Assembly (NCBI RefSeq): GCF_002027555.1
Contig: NZ_MXAP01000074.1
Coordinates: 1 to 29,703, forward strand
Source: Moraxella equi
GTDB lineage: Bacteria > Pseudomonadota > Gammaproteobacteria > Pseudomonadales > Moraxellaceae
Length of the DNA stretch: 29,703 nt
Direction: 5' to 3'
In this document: positions 16,938-25,438 of the stretch, piece after piece
Numbering within the stretch: position 1 is the first letter of the stretch
Layout: each line of letters starts with the position of its first letter
The notes under the pieces: model-generated
The model's input: only the letters and a program-made list of their open reading frames with translations
Told to the model about the DNA's origin: nothing
Database searches by the model: none
Program-made: the position numbers and the translations under genes

Positions 16938-16997
16938 TTTGTAAACATAAATGATTATTATTTTTTTGTTTACAAATTGATAAAAATAGGTTATTTT
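16938..16997 (+). promoter_or_regulatory. hemO promoter with operator-like inverted repeat and Fur-like core
   Basis: TTTGTAAACA (16938-16947) and TGTTTACAAA (16967-16976) form a perfect 10-bp inverted repeat around an AT-rich core. CATAAATGATTATTA at 16946-16960 matches the 7-1-7 Fur consensus at about 9 of 14 positions. A -35 box TTTACA at 16969-16974 lies inside the right half-site, with -10 TATTTT at 16992-16997 after a 17-base spacer. A bound regulator there would block RNA polymerase. Iron control by Fur is inferred from the heme oxygenase context. Confidence 0.55.
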
Positions 16998-17034
16998 ATA
17001 TCGGTTTTTAATATGTGTTTCACACAGGTGATTT

Positions 17035-17610
17035 ATGAGCGAACTTACCCTAACCGAAGCCCTAAAAGAGCATTCACGCACCACCCACGATGCCGTGGAC
17101 AACCTTGTCATGAGCATGGAGCCTTTTGCCAGTCATGACAACTACCGCAAATTTTTGCAAGCCCAGTATGAGTTTCACAGCACCGTAAACCCCATTTATC
17201 ATAATGAAAAGCTAGCCAGTCAAATTGACGGCTTGGCGGAGCTTGCCCGTCTTGACCGTGTCAAATCCGACATGAAAGACCTAGAAGCCACCCCTTTTGA
17301 CAGGGACGTAGAAACCCCCACCTTTACCGACAGTGAAGCCATCGGCTGGCTCTACTGCGTAGAAGGCTCAAACGTGGGGGCGGCGATTTTATACAAAGAA
17401 GCAGGCAAAATTGACCTGTCCGATGAATTCGGTGCATCTCATCTGGCAGCCCATGCAGACGGACGTATGCCTCATTGGCGTGCCACCAAAGCCAAAATCA
17501 ATGCCTTGCCTTTAAGTGATGATGATAAACAATCTGCCATGAAAGGGGCAGATGATGCCTTTGCTTACTTTAAGCGAGTGATTCGTAAAGTGTACGGTAC
17601 TCAAGCGTAA
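17035..17610 (+). CDS. hemO: Biliverdin-producing heme oxygenase
   Basis: HemO opens the heme ring using O2 and electrons, releasing ferrous iron, CO and biliverdin, so imported heme becomes an iron source. The 191 residues fit the bacterial (HemO/PigA) class. The likely proximal heme ligand is His18 in HSRTTHDAVDNLVMSM. The distal glycine-rich helix is in WLYCVEGSNVGAAILYKEA, typical of the Neisseria/Pseudomonas enzymes. ATG 17035 follows AGGTG at 17027-17031. The gene has its own promoter with operator-like repeats and a strong terminator at 17621-17655. No heme receptor or transporter gene is adjacent. Cytoplasmic location is known for the family. Confidence 0.95.
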   Translation: MSELTLTEALKEHSRTTHDAVDNLVMSMEPFASHDNYRKFLQAQYEFHSTVNPIYHNEKLASQIDGLAELARLDRVKSDMKDLEATPFDRDVETPTFTDSEAIGWLYCVEGSNVGAAILYKEAGKIDLSDEFGASHLAAHADGRMPHWRATKAKINALPLSDDDKQSAMKGADDAFAYFKRVIRKVYGTQA

Positions 17611-17620
17611 TTATGCTATA

Positions 17621-17655
17621 CTAAGTCGTTTGCTTCATCAAACGGCTTAGTTTTT
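17621..17655 (+). terminator. hemO rho-independent terminator
   Basis: A 12-bp stem, CTAAGTCGTTTG (17621-17632) with CAAACGGCTTAG (17639-17650), contains one G-T pair and is followed by TTTTT. It starts 10 bases after the hemO stop. Its T tract ends only 10 bases before the next start codon. Confidence 0.9.
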
Positions 17656-17665
17656 GGTGTATGAT

Positions 17666-18271
17666 ATGATAAATTATCTAAATTCTCATTGGCAGTTTAT
17701 ATTTTCTCACGGTCATCAAACCCTTTTTGATAATCTCATCACCCACTACCAACAGCCCCACCGTCATTATCATAATCTCACCCATTTATCTGAATGTTTT
17801 ATGTGGTTTGATGAAATAAAGGATAATTTATATCGTCCCGATTTGGTTGCCATTGCCCTTTTTTATCATGACGTAATTTATAATCCCAAAAGCCCCACCA
17901 ATGAATACGACAGCTCGGTCATAATGAAGGATGAATTACAAGGCATGTTGTCCGATATAGATATTGGTATTACTGAGCGTTATATTCTTGCCACCAAAGA
18001 TCATATCAATCCTTTAACGGGTGATGATAAGGCAGATTTGGATTATTTATTGGATATTGATTTGGCGATATTGGGAAGTGATTTTGATAGATTTGATGAA
18101 TATAATCATCAAATCAGGCAAGAATATGCGTGGGTCAATCGTTTTATTTATCATGTTAAAAGAAAATCGGTGTTAAAAGGATTTTATAACAAGGAGCGAA
18201 TTTATTTAACCAATTATTTTTATCAAGCGTTAGAAAATAAAGCAAGGGGTAACTTGAAAAGATATTTGTAA
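17666..18271 (+). CDS. HD-superfamily metal-dependent hydrolase (COG4339-like)
   Basis: This 201-residue cytoplasmic protein resembles the predicted metal-dependent HD phosphohydrolases of COG4339. Metal ligands of the HD pattern are visible: His in HRHYHNLTHL (about residues 35-40), His-Asp in ALFYHDVIY, a later KDH, and Asp in LDYLLDIDLAILG. The substrate is unknown. A TTG at 17654 would extend the frame by four codons, but it lies in the T tract of the hemO terminator; ATG 17666 is preferred although its ribosome binding site is weak. The gene becomes very AT-rich from about 17790, unlike hemO. Translation may rely on readthrough or a promoter that overlaps the terminator. Confidence 0.8.
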   Translation: MINYLNSHWQFIFSHGHQTLFDNLITHYQQPHRHYHNLTHLSECFMWFDEIKDNLYRPDLVAIALFYHDVIYNPKSPTNEYDSSVIMKDELQGMLSDIDIGITERYILATKDHINPLTGDDKADLDYLLDIDLAILGSDFDRFDEYNHQIRQEYAWVNRFIYHVKRKSVLKGFYNKERIYLTNYFYQALENKARGNLKRYL

Positions 18272-18290
18272 TTCAAAATCCCCAACAACA

Positions 18291-18316
18291 AAAACCGCCC
18301 CATTTGGAGCGGTTTT
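18291..18316. terminator. Bidirectional terminator between the HD hydrolase and pnp
   Basis: AAAACCGC (18291-18298) pairs with GCGGTTTT (18309-18316), with further CC/GG pairing inside. Both strands end in T runs, so it can stop the + strand hydrolase gene and the - strand pnp gene. Confidence 0.85.
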
Positions 18317-18331
18317 ACACCAGTCAAGCAA

Positions 18332-20422
18332 TTACTGCTCAATGCCCTTCATTGTCAATTTAATGCGTCCACGATTGTCAATGTCTTGGACTTGAACTTT
18401 GACAGTTTGCCCTTCGGCTAGGTAGTCGGTTACATTCTCAACACGCTCATCAGAGATTTGGCTGATATGCACCAAGCCGTCCGTACCTGGTAAAATGGTA
18501 ACAAATGCCCCAAACTCCACAATACGAGCCACCGTCCCTGTATAGACCGCACCCACTTCCACTTCGGCGGTGATGGCTTCAATCTTGGCGATGGCGGCAC
18601 GGGTAGACGCCTTTGACTCGCCAAAGATACGGATTGTACCGTTGTCGTCAATGTCCACAGTCGCCCCTGTCTCTTCGGTCAAGGCACGAATGGTTGCCCC
18701 ACCCTTACCAATCACATCACGGATTTTTTCAGGGTTAATCTCAATGGTGGCATAGTTTGGAGCGTGAGCGTTAATCTCGGTGCGAGATGTGGCAATGACT
18801 TCATTCATGGCATTTAGGATATGAATACGCCCTGCATGCGCTTGTTTTAGGGCTTGCTCCATGATGTCGGCGGTAATGCCTTCAATCTTGATGTCCATTT
18901 GTAGGGCGGTGATACCATTGACCGAACCTGCCACTTTAAAGTCCATATCGCCCAAATGGTCTTCATCACCCAAAATGTCCGACAGCACCGCAAAACGCTC
19001 GCCTTCTTTGACCAATCCCATGGCGATACCTGCCACAGGGGCTTTTAGTGGCACGCCTGCATCCATAAGCGACAATGACGCACCGCACACGCTCGCCATA
19101 GAGCTTGAACCATTAGACTCGGTAATGTCCGACACCACACGAATGGTATAAGGGAAACGCTCCGCCTTAGGCAATACCGCTTGCACGCCACGGCGAGCCA
19201 GACGACCATGCCCGATTTCACGGCGTTTTGGGCCACCTTCACGACCTGTCTCGCCCACCGAATAATGTGGGAAATTATAATGTAGCATAAAGTGGTCTTG
19301 CTTGGTGCCTGACAGCGTATCCACAAGGTTCACATCACGGCTTGTGCCTAGCGTTGTGGTTACAAGGGCTTGGGTCTCGCCACGGGTAAACAAGGCAGAA
19401 CCATGCGTATAAGGCAACACGCCCACTTGGATATCGAGTGCTCGCACGGTCTCCAAATCACGACCGTCAATACGGGGCTTGCCTGATAGAATGTTATCAC
19501 GCACGGTGCGGTATTTTAGGGTTTCAAACAGCTCTTTGATTTGAGCGACTTTGTCGGCATAGTCTTCTGCCGTCTCATCACCCGCCAGTGCCAAGGCTTC
19601 TGTGGCAAGCTCATCTAAGCGGGCATAGCGATCTTGCTTGACGGTAATGGTGTAGGCTTCGCTGACTTTGGCGGTGAACTGCTCTTTTAGTTGGGCGTTT
19701 AGCTCTTCGTTAATGGCAGGGGCGACAAATTCGGCTTTGGCATTGCCTACCGCTGCCGCAAAGGCATTGATGTTATCAATGACAATTTGTTGCTGGGCGT
19801 GTCCGTACAGCACCGCACCCAGCATTTGGTCTTCTGATAGCTCGTCTGCTTCGGATTCCACCATCAGTACGGCTGATTTGGTACCCGCCACCACTAGGTC
19901 AAGCGAGCTGTCTTTCATTTGGGCAAGGCTTGGGTTTAGAATGTATTCATTGCCAATAAAGCCCACACGAGCCGCCCCGATAGGACCGCTAAACGGAGCG
20001 GGAGAGATGGTCAACGCCGCAGACGCACCAATCATCGCTGCAATGTCGGCATCTTGGGTTTTGCCTGATGAGATGACGGTTGCCGTTACTTGGATTTCGT
20101 TAAAATACCCTTCTGGGAATAGCGGGCGGATTGGACGGTCAATCAGACGAGAAGTCAAAGTTTCAAATTCTGACGCACGACCTTCACGCTTGCCATAGCC
20201 CCCTGGGATTTTACCCGAAGCGTACATTTTTTCTTGGTAGTTTACGGTCAATGGGAAAAAGTTTTGCCCTGCCACGGCTTCGGGACGCACCACAACCGCC
20301 ACCAGTACCGACACATCGCCCATATGCACAAGCACGCTGTTGGCTTGGCGAGCGACACGCCCTGTTTCTAGGACAACTTGCTGATTGCCATATTGAAATT
20401 CTTGACGAATGATGTTAAACAT
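18332..20422 (-). CDS. pnp: Polyribonucleotide nucleotidyltransferase (PNPase)
   Basis: PNPase degrades RNA 3' to 5' using phosphate, as a trimer that can join the degradosome, and also adds tails in reverse. The 696 residues show two RNase PH-like domains (about 1-230 and 310-540) joined by a helical linker, then KH (about 550-610) and S1 (about 620-690) RNA-binding domains. The active-site DMDFKVAG and the conserved [25 protein letters not shown] and [12 protein letters not shown] are clear. Start ATG 20420-20422 has AAGGAAAA upstream. rpsO lies upstream on the same strand, the usual order, separated by a long inverted repeat that may be a processing or autoregulation site. Confidence 0.98.
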   Translation of the reverse strand: MFNIIRQEFQYGNQQVVLETGRVARQANSVLVHMGDVSVLVAVVVRPEAVAGQNFFPLTVNYQEKMYASGKIPGGYGKREGRASEFETLTSRLIDRPIRPLFPEGYFNEIQVTATVISSGKTQDADIAAMIGASAALTISPAPFSGPIGAARVGFIGNEYILNPSLAQMKDSSLDLVVAGTKSAVLMVESEADELSEDQMLGAVLYGHAQQQIVIDNINAFAAAVGNAKAEFVAPAINEELNAQLKEQFTAKVSEAYTITVKQDRYARLDELATEALALAGDETAEDYADKVAQIKELFETLKYRTVRDNILSGKPRIDGRDLETVRALDIQVGVLPYTHGSALFTRGETQALVTTTLGTSRDVNLVDTLSGTKQDHFMLHYNFPHYSVGETGREGGPKRREIGHGRLARRGVQAVLPKAERFPYTIRVVSDITESNGSSSMASVCGASLSLMDAGVPLKAPVAGIAMGLVKEGERFAVLSDILGDEDHLGDMDFKVAGSVNGITALQMDIKIEGITADIMEQALKQAHAGRIHILNAMNEVIATSRTEINAHAPNYATIEINPEKIRDVIGKGGATIRALTEETGATVDIDDNGTIRIFGESKASTRAAIAKIEAITAEVEVGAVYTGTVARIVEFGAFVTILPGTDGLVHISQISDERVENVTDYLAEGQTVKVQVQDIDNRGRIKLTMKGIEQ

Positions 20423-20472
20423 AGGTTTTCCTTAAATGATTGGGTTTGTCATTGATAAGATGATTTAAAGCC

Positions 20473-20626
20473 CTAAGAGATGTTTTTTGGATATTTAAAA
20501 ATTGTATGGGAAAATTTATTTAACTTTAACCAAAATCAATACTTTATCACAGGGCAAGTTGCAATTTGCCCCTACAAATCCGTCCAAAAAATCATCAGTT
20601 TATAACGTTAAAAAAACATCTCTTAG
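20473..20626. repeat. 16-bp inverted repeat in the rpsO-pnp leader region
   Basis: CTAAGAGATGTTTTTT (20473-20488) and AAAAAACATCTCTTAG (20611-20626) are a perfect 16-bp inverted repeat, 122 bases apart. They lie 51 bases upstream of pnp on the - strand and just after rpsO. The loop contains a smaller hairpin, GGGCAAGTTGCAATTTGCCC (20552-20571), of a type also seen at 21251. In the transcript this would form a long stem, like the RNase III site in the E. coli pnp leader. It could instead be the termini of a small repeat element. Confidence 0.75.
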
Positions 20627-20672
20627 AGTTCTAAATCTCACCCTTATCAATAATTTATAAACTTAAAACAAC

Positions 20673-20702
20673 AAAAACGGCACGCAAACGCACACCGTTT
20701 TT
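20673..20702 (-). terminator. rpsO terminator
   Basis: AAAAACGG (20673-20680) pairs with CCGTTTTT (20695-20702), 27 bases beyond the rpsO stop on the - strand, ending in five T on that strand. Partial readthrough would allow rpsO-pnp co-transcription. Confidence 0.8.
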
Positions 20703-20729
20703 GACAAAATTAGACAGCCTAATTTGAAA

Positions 20730-20996
20730 TTAACGGCGTAGTCCAAGCTCAGCGATAAGCGCAGAGTAACGCTCGGTGTCTTTGCCTTTTAGGTAGTCTA
20801 GCAATTTACGGCGTTGGTTTACCATACGGATAAGACCACGGCGACTGTGATGGTCAGCTTTGTGGGCTTTGAAGTGGTCTTGTAGGTCGTTGATACGAGC
20901 GGTCAATAGAGCCACTTGCACTTCTGGGCTACCAGTGTCATTTTCGCCACGTTTGAATTTGGCGATAATCTCTTCACGTTGTTGGTTGGTTAGCAT
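20730..20996 (-). CDS. rpsO: 30S ribosomal protein S15
   Basis: S15 is an 88-residue primary 16S rRNA-binding protein of the small subunit platform. The length is exact for the family. The motifs [37 protein letters not shown] and [19 protein letters not shown] are conserved. The start is ATG 20994-20996, with AAGGA upstream (TTTAAGGATTAGTTATG). In many bacteria, S15 represses its own mRNA by binding a leader pseudoknot; the leader here (21001-21100) includes a stem at 21064-21085 that could belong to it or end truB transcription. Downstream lies pnp. Confidence 0.98.
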   Translation of the reverse strand: MLTNQQREEIIAKFKRGENDTGSPEVQVALLTARINDLQDHFKAHKADHHSRRGLIRMVNQRRKLLDYLKGKDTERYSALIAELGLRR

Positions 20997-21063
20997 AACT
21001 AATCCTTAAAATACGCAATGCGGATACATACAGGCAAACATTGCATTGCTAAGGTTTGCCTAA

Positions 21064-21085
21064 GCCCTATCCCCATAGATAGGGC
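21064..21085. other. Stem-loop in the truB-rpsO interval
   Basis: GCCCTATC (21064-21071) and GATAGGGC (21078-21085) form a perfect 8-bp stem, followed on the + strand by AATTTT. It lies about 70 bases upstream of rpsO on its coding strand. It may be an rpsO leader structure or a terminator; the sequence alone does not decide. Confidence 0.5.
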
Positions 21086-21139
21086 AATTTTGTCATTATA
21101 GCATAAAAATTTTAAAAAAGCATTAAAAATCCCCGCCAT

Positions 21140-21357
21140 ACAGTTTTGGGCGTAGGGTGCGTAACACGCACCATTTAGGTTGATAAATACTCCTTCAATC
21201 TCGAATTAAATATTTTAAATTATTGATTATTAAGTAATTTTTAGGTTGTAAGGGCGAATTGTAATTCGCTCTTGATAAATCCATCACTGATATAAGGTTG
21301 AGAATAGCAAATCTTGGTGCGTGGTATGCACCTTACCACCACCCCCAAAGCCATATT
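21140..21357. repeat. Cluster of three dispersed palindromic repeats
   Basis: The 361-base interval between rpsO and truB holds GGTGCGTAACACGCACC at 21156-21172, the hairpin AGGGCGAATTGTAATTCGCTCT at 21251-21272 and a degenerate copy, GGTGCGTGGTATGCACC, at 21316-21332. No gene is seen here. The rest is AT-rich sequence. Confidence 0.75.
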
Positions 21358-22281
21358 TTAGACCTGCACCACTTTAACAGGTTGCAGTCGCCCACTCATC
21401 GCCACTTGCCCAAGCCCGACAAACTCATCATCATGATATAGCCGAATTTGTACAGTCTCATCAGTAAAGCTCACATCATCAAGGCGGTCTTTGATATTTA
21501 GCCGTTGCCCCATTTTAATGCGTGCCGTTTCGTCTATGGTGAGTTTGATAATAGGTAAATGATTAAGCAGAACATCAACGGGTAATAGCTTGCCAAATCG
21601 CTCATCAAATGACAAATTCGCCAAATCATCAAGGCTTATCGCCCCTGCCACGTCAAATCCACCCGTACTGGTGCGGTGCAAAGCGGTCAAATGCCCCACC
21701 GTGCCAAGACGCTCGGCTACCGTCTCGCCCAGCACTCGCACATAAGTACCTTTGGAGCAGATGACATCAAGGGCGATTTCATCATTGCTTAATTTATTTA
21801 AAGCCAAATGATGAATGACAATGGGGCGTGGAGCTCGCTCTATCTCAATGCCGTCTCGGGCGTATTCGTAGAGTTTTTTGCCGTCTTTTTTTAGGGCGGA
21901 GTACATGGGCGGGGTTTGTTGTTGTTCACCCAATAAATCGCAAGCCAATTCATCAAGCCCCTGCTCGTCAAAGGTTGGCACATTTTTTTGGGCGATGATT
22001 TGCCCTTCTTTGTCGCCTGTGTCGGTCTGCTCGCCAAGTTTGATAATGGCGGTGTAGCCCTTATCGGCGTCTAGCCCAAAGGAGCTAAATTTGGTCGCGT
22101 CCCCTAAACAAATCGGCAAAAGCCCTGTCGCCATGGGGTCAAGCGTGCCTGTATGACCTGCTTTTTTGCTGTCAAAATCTGACGACATAAACAGGCGTTT
22201 GGCTTGGGCAAGAGCCGAATGCGAACTGATGCCGCTTGGCTTATCTAAGAGTAGCACCCCAGAAACGATTTGTTTTGCCAT
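21358..22281 (-). CDS. truB: tRNA pseudouridine(55) synthase
   Basis: TruB isomerises uridine 55 in the T-loop of tRNAs to pseudouridine and also acts as a tRNA folding chaperone. The 307 residues match the family. The catalytic Asp48 lies in KAGHTGTLDPMATGLLP, preceded by GVLLLDKPSGISSH. ICSKGTYVRVLGE and the TALHRTSTGGF region also fit, and the C-terminal PUA-like domain ends at residue 307. Its start codon overlaps the rbfA stop by one base (TAATG), so the two are translationally coupled. infB, the usual partner further upstream, is not in this window. Confidence 0.97.
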   Translation of the reverse strand: MAKQIVSGVLLLDKPSGISSHSALAQAKRLFMSSDFDSKKAGHTGTLDPMATGLLPICLGDATKFSSFGLDADKGYTAIIKLGEQTDTGDKEGQIIAQKNVPTFDEQGLDELACDLLGEQQQTPPMYSALKKDGKKLYEYARDGIEIERAPRPIVIHHLALNKLSNDEIALDVICSKGTYVRVLGETVAERLGTVGHLTALHRTSTGGFDVAGAISLDDLANLSFDERFGKLLPVDVLLNHLPIIKLTIDETARIKMGQRLNIKDRLDDVSFTDETVQIRLYHDDEFVGLGQVAMSGRLQPVKVVQV

Positions 22282-22694
22282 TAGCTGTTATCCACGTCAT
22301 CAGAGCTACTCTCGCCCGTCTTTTTCATGGCTTCATTCACCAGATTCATCATGTGGTTGCCGTGAGCGGTAACTTCATCATAGTGAAAACGTAGGCGTGG
22401 CGTGGTGCGGGTTTTCATGGTAGCTGACAGCTCGGTACGCAAAAAGCCCGAGGCGTTTTTTAATACCTGCAGGCTCTCACGGTGAGCATCAATGTTCATG
22501 CCACCGTCCGTATCGCCATTTTTGGACGGCTCCAAAATGGTTACATAAACATCGGCATAACCCAAATCAGGGCTAACTTTAACACTAGAAATGGTAACAA
22601 ATCCCGTCAGGCGTGGGTCGTTAATCTCATCACGGATAAGCACCGACAAGGTACGCTGAATCTGGTCGGCTAGGCGTTGTAAGCGTTGGCTCAT
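22281..22694 (-). CDS. rbfA: Ribosome-binding factor A
   Basis: RbfA is a KH-fold assembly factor of the 30S subunit, needed for late 16S rRNA maturation and cold adaptation. The 137 residues have MSQRLQRLADQIQRTLSVLI at the N terminus, DPRLTGFVTISSVKVSPDLGYADVYVTIL and TPRLRFHYDEVTAHGNHMM, all standard. A Glu/Ser/Asp-rich tail follows residue 120. The stop overlaps the truB start by one base. Upstream comes an intergenic gap of about 136 bases and then a DUF58 gene on the same strand, so infB-nusA are not adjacent here, unlike the common nusA-infB-rbfA-truB order. Confidence 0.97.
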   Translation of the reverse strand: MSQRLQRLADQIQRTLSVLIRDEINDPRLTGFVTISSVKVSPDLGYADVYVTILEPSKNGDTDGGMNIDAHRESLQVLKNASGFLRTELSATMKTRTTPRLRFHYDEVTAHGNHMMNLVNEAMKKTGESSSDDVDNS

Positions 22695-22830
22695 GGTTTT
22701 CTCTCTTGTTGTTTGGTTTTTGGCGGTTATTGATGGGGTTAGTATAGCCGATTTTTGTTATTTTACCAATCACTTATCCATTTATCATCTTATCATCGCC
22801 ATAAGCAAAACACCCCAACACCCAGTCCAC

Positions 22831-24348
22831 TCACACCGCTCCCACACGCCGAACCGCCCAATAACTGTCAACAAGCTTTTGAGGCAGTTCTGTGGGCGTG
22901 CTACTTACCACCATCGCTCCCGTCTCATCGCCTAAGCGAATATTAAGCTGTCTTTGACCGTCCAAATAAGCACGCACACTGTGATAAGTCAAGGCATCAC
23001 CCAAATCAATGCTTTGTCTGTCAGCAAAATCATGTACATGATGTTTTAGGTCTTCTTCATACAGATTCACCAAAATCACACGGTGCTTGGCAGTCAACAG
23101 GTTAATCGCCCCCATCAACTCATCGGTATTGTCCGTGCGTAGGTTGGTAATGATGATAATCAGGCTACGGCGTTTTTGTGTGGACAGTGCTTTTTTGGCA
23201 ATTGCCATATAGTCAGGGGCTTTGGTGGATGCCTGTAAATCAAAGGATTGGTTTAGCAGATAGCTGATGACGTTTTGTCCTTTTTTGGCAGGGGCGATTT
23301 TGTCCACCACTGCCCCAAAGCTCATAAAACCAACACTGTCCGCTTGTTTATTTGCCACTTCTGCCAGCAGTAACATGGCATTGAGTGCCATGTCTAGATG
23401 GCTGGTTTTGCGTATCTCTGCCAGCTCTGATGATTCGCTCGTTTGGTGGTCGTCTAACGACACCCCATCAGAAAAACGTGTGTGTCTCATGTGCGTGCCT
23501 GCATCCAGTAAGAACATAATCTCTTGGTCAGTCTCATCTTGGTATTCACGGCTCATGAGCTTTTGATGGCGTGACGTAGCTCGCCAGTCCACATGGCGAA
23601 TGCTGTCGCCCTCGGTGTACTGGCGGATTTGATGAAAATCCTGTCCCTGTCCTCGTCTTTTTCGCTTGATGATACCACCCACCGTGGTGTTTTTGCTGAC
23701 CGCCAAGAGATTGCCCTGGACTAAGGCACGAAAATTTGCCAACACTCGCACCATCGCCACCCCATCCACTTGCTCAGATGGGGTGTGATGATATTTTTGT
23801 AATAATCCTAAGGGCGTGCTCATGAGCCAGTCTATCCCACCAAACACCCCTGCACCACGCTCACGGGCATACAACTCATAAGTGGCCATCACGCCTGCCT
23901 GACCACCCTCGCTGACACTCTCCTGCCCAAACGCATTACCATCCACTTGCACAGGCAACCTAAACGCCTTGGCATTATCAGGATAATAATCCATCAAACC
24001 AAACCGATACCCTGCCACCAGACCCATCAGCTCATTTTGAACATAAAGCTCCAACGTGACCTTAGATGTCTCGTACACAGGTAAATTACTATTGACCGTC
24101 CGCTCTACCTGCACCCCAGACATACGCCACGCCATCTGCAACAGACGCACGTACTCCCATAACAACACACCTGCCAAGCATGCTCCCAGTCCCAACATGA
24201 GCCATAGCCCCACGCCAAGCCATGCCAAGCTCGGCAACAAAGACAACAGCTCAAAGGCAAAAGTAAATGCCGTCCATAACCCAACAAACCACACCGCTCT
24301 CGGGGTGGCACGAACAGCAAAAGGGGCAAGCTTTGATAGTAGATTCAT
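22831..24348 (-). CDS. DUF58 domain protein, partner of MoxR
   Basis: This 505-residue protein has two N-terminal membrane spans (about 18-35 and 38-70). A soluble domain of DUF58 type follows, with the signature GRGQDFHQIRQYTEGDSIRHVDWRATSRH around residues 230-260 and EIMFLLDAGTHM just after, which is a von Willebrand A-like fold with an incomplete metal site. DUF58 proteins are almost always encoded next to MoxR ATPases, as here (gap of 23 bases). They are thought to help mature or assemble cell-envelope or metalloenzyme targets, but the substrate is not known here. Start ATG 24346-24348 begins MNLLSKLAPFAVRATP. Confidence 0.9.
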   Translation of the reverse strand: MNLLSKLAPFAVRATPRAVWFVGLWTAFTFAFELLSLLPSLAWLGVGLWLMLGLGACLAGVLLWEYVRLLQMAWRMSGVQVERTVNSNLPVYETSKVTLELYVQNELMGLVAGYRFGLMDYYPDNAKAFRLPVQVDGNAFGQESVSEGGQAGVMATYELYARERGAGVFGGIDWLMSTPLGLLQKYHHTPSEQVDGVAMVRVLANFRALVQGNLLAVSKNTTVGGIIKRKRRGQGQDFHQIRQYTEGDSIRHVDWRATSRHQKLMSREYQDETDQEIMFLLDAGTHMRHTRFSDGVSLDDHQTSESSELAEIRKTSHLDMALNAMLLLAEVANKQADSVGFMSFGAVVDKIAPAKKGQNVISYLLNQSFDLQASTKAPDYMAIAKKALSTQKRRSLIIIITNLRTDNTDELMGAINLLTAKHRVILVNLYEEDLKHHVHDFADRQSIDLGDALTYHSVRAYLDGQRQLNIRLGDETGAMVVSSTPTELPQKLVDSYWAVRRVGAV

Positions 24349-24371
24349 GATAACTTACGCCATGTCTCCAA

Positions 24372-25355
24372 TCAGCTTCTCGGGGCAAATACCGCAGACA
24401 GCAACTGCTCAATAACCTGCCCCACGTCATAGCCATCTATCATAAAATCTGCCGTGAGCGTCATGCGATGACGTAACACATCCACCGCCACATATCGCAC
24501 ATCATCAGGCACGGCATAATCCCGCCCATTTAGCAAGGCTGATGCCTTAGCACAACGCAGCAACGCCATGCCTGCACGCACGCCTGCCCCCATGTCAATA
24601 CCATGAAAATCACGACTGGTTCGCACGATGTCTAGGGCATACTGCACCACCCTATCATCCACCCTGACATGAGCAGTGATGAGTTGTAGCTGAGCTAGGC
24701 GTTCAGGCGACATCACTTTTGACACCCCAGACAAATCAAGCTTGTCGCCCACACGTCCCGTGATAAGCTCACCAAGCAGGCGTTTCTCGTCCGCTTCATC
24801 AGGATAATCCATGTACAGATTCATCAAAAATCTGTCCAGTTGTGCCTCGGGCAAGGGATAAGTCCCCTCTTGCTCCACAGGGTTTTGTGTGGCGACACAG
24901 ATAAAAGGACGGGGCAAGACATGGGTGCGCCCCTCAATGGTAACTTGTCCTTCTTGCATGGCTTCTAAGAGAGCAGACTGAGTTTTGGCAGGAGCTCGGT
25001 TAATTTCATCAGCAAGCAATAGATGGCAAAAAATCGCCCCTTTACGGGTTTTCCATTGCCCTGTTTGCATGTCATAGAGCGTATGCCCTGTCACATCCGA
25101 TGGCATAAGGTCAGGGGTAAACTGTATCCGCCCAAACTCGCCACTGACCGCACTTGCCAACGCCTTAACCAATAAGGTCTTACCCAAACCTGGCACACCT
25201 TCTAATAACACATGACCCCCTGCAAGCAAGCAGATGATGAGCTTTTTAATGATGTCAGTCTGCCCAATGACAGCCTTTTGCACTTCATTAATCAAAGCAT
25301 TAATCTCGGCGTTAGCCACAGGCACAAGCTCAGCGATGTTTTTGGTTTGGGTCAT
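24372..25355 (-). CDS. MoxR-family AAA+ ATPase
   Basis: This 327-residue AAA+ ATPase couples ATP hydrolysis to remodelling of a partner protein, typically with the DUF58 or VWA protein encoded beside it. Walker A GVPGLGKT lies near residues 53-60 and Walker B LLLADEINRAPAK near 115-127, with VATQNPVEQEGTYPLPEAQLDRF (sensor 1 and the arginine finger region) near 150-175. The C-terminal lid ends at residue 327. An upstream ATG at 25400 would add 15 residues; the ATG at 25353-25355 follows AGGAG and starts MTQTKNI, so it is chosen. It is upstream of DUF58, in an operon on the - strand. Confidence 0.93.
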   Translation of the reverse strand: MTQTKNIAELVPVANAEINALINEVQKAVIGQTDIIKKLIICLLAGGHVLLEGVPGLGKTLLVKALASAVSGEFGRIQFTPDLMPSDVTGHTLYDMQTGQWKTRKGAIFCHLLLADEINRAPAKTQSALLEAMQEGQVTIEGRTHVLPRPFICVATQNPVEQEGTYPLPEAQLDRFLMNLYMDYPDEADEKRLLGELITGRVGDKLDLSGVSKVMSPERLAQLQLITAHVRVDDRVVQYALDIVRTSRDFHGIDMGAGVRAGMALLRCAKASALLNGRDYAVPDDVRYVAVDVLRHRMTLTADFMIDGYDVGQVIEQLLSAVFAPRS

Positions 25356-25438
25356 GTTATCTCCTGATTGGTTTTTTGTATTGATGTCAGCCAGCACCAA
25401 CGACTCATCAAGCGATTATCAATGATTTTTCACACTTG

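Noticed and set aside
16902..17117. Small - strand frame over the hemO promoter and 5' end
   Set aside because: It runs through the operator-like region and the coding part of hemO; its composition reflects the opposite strand.
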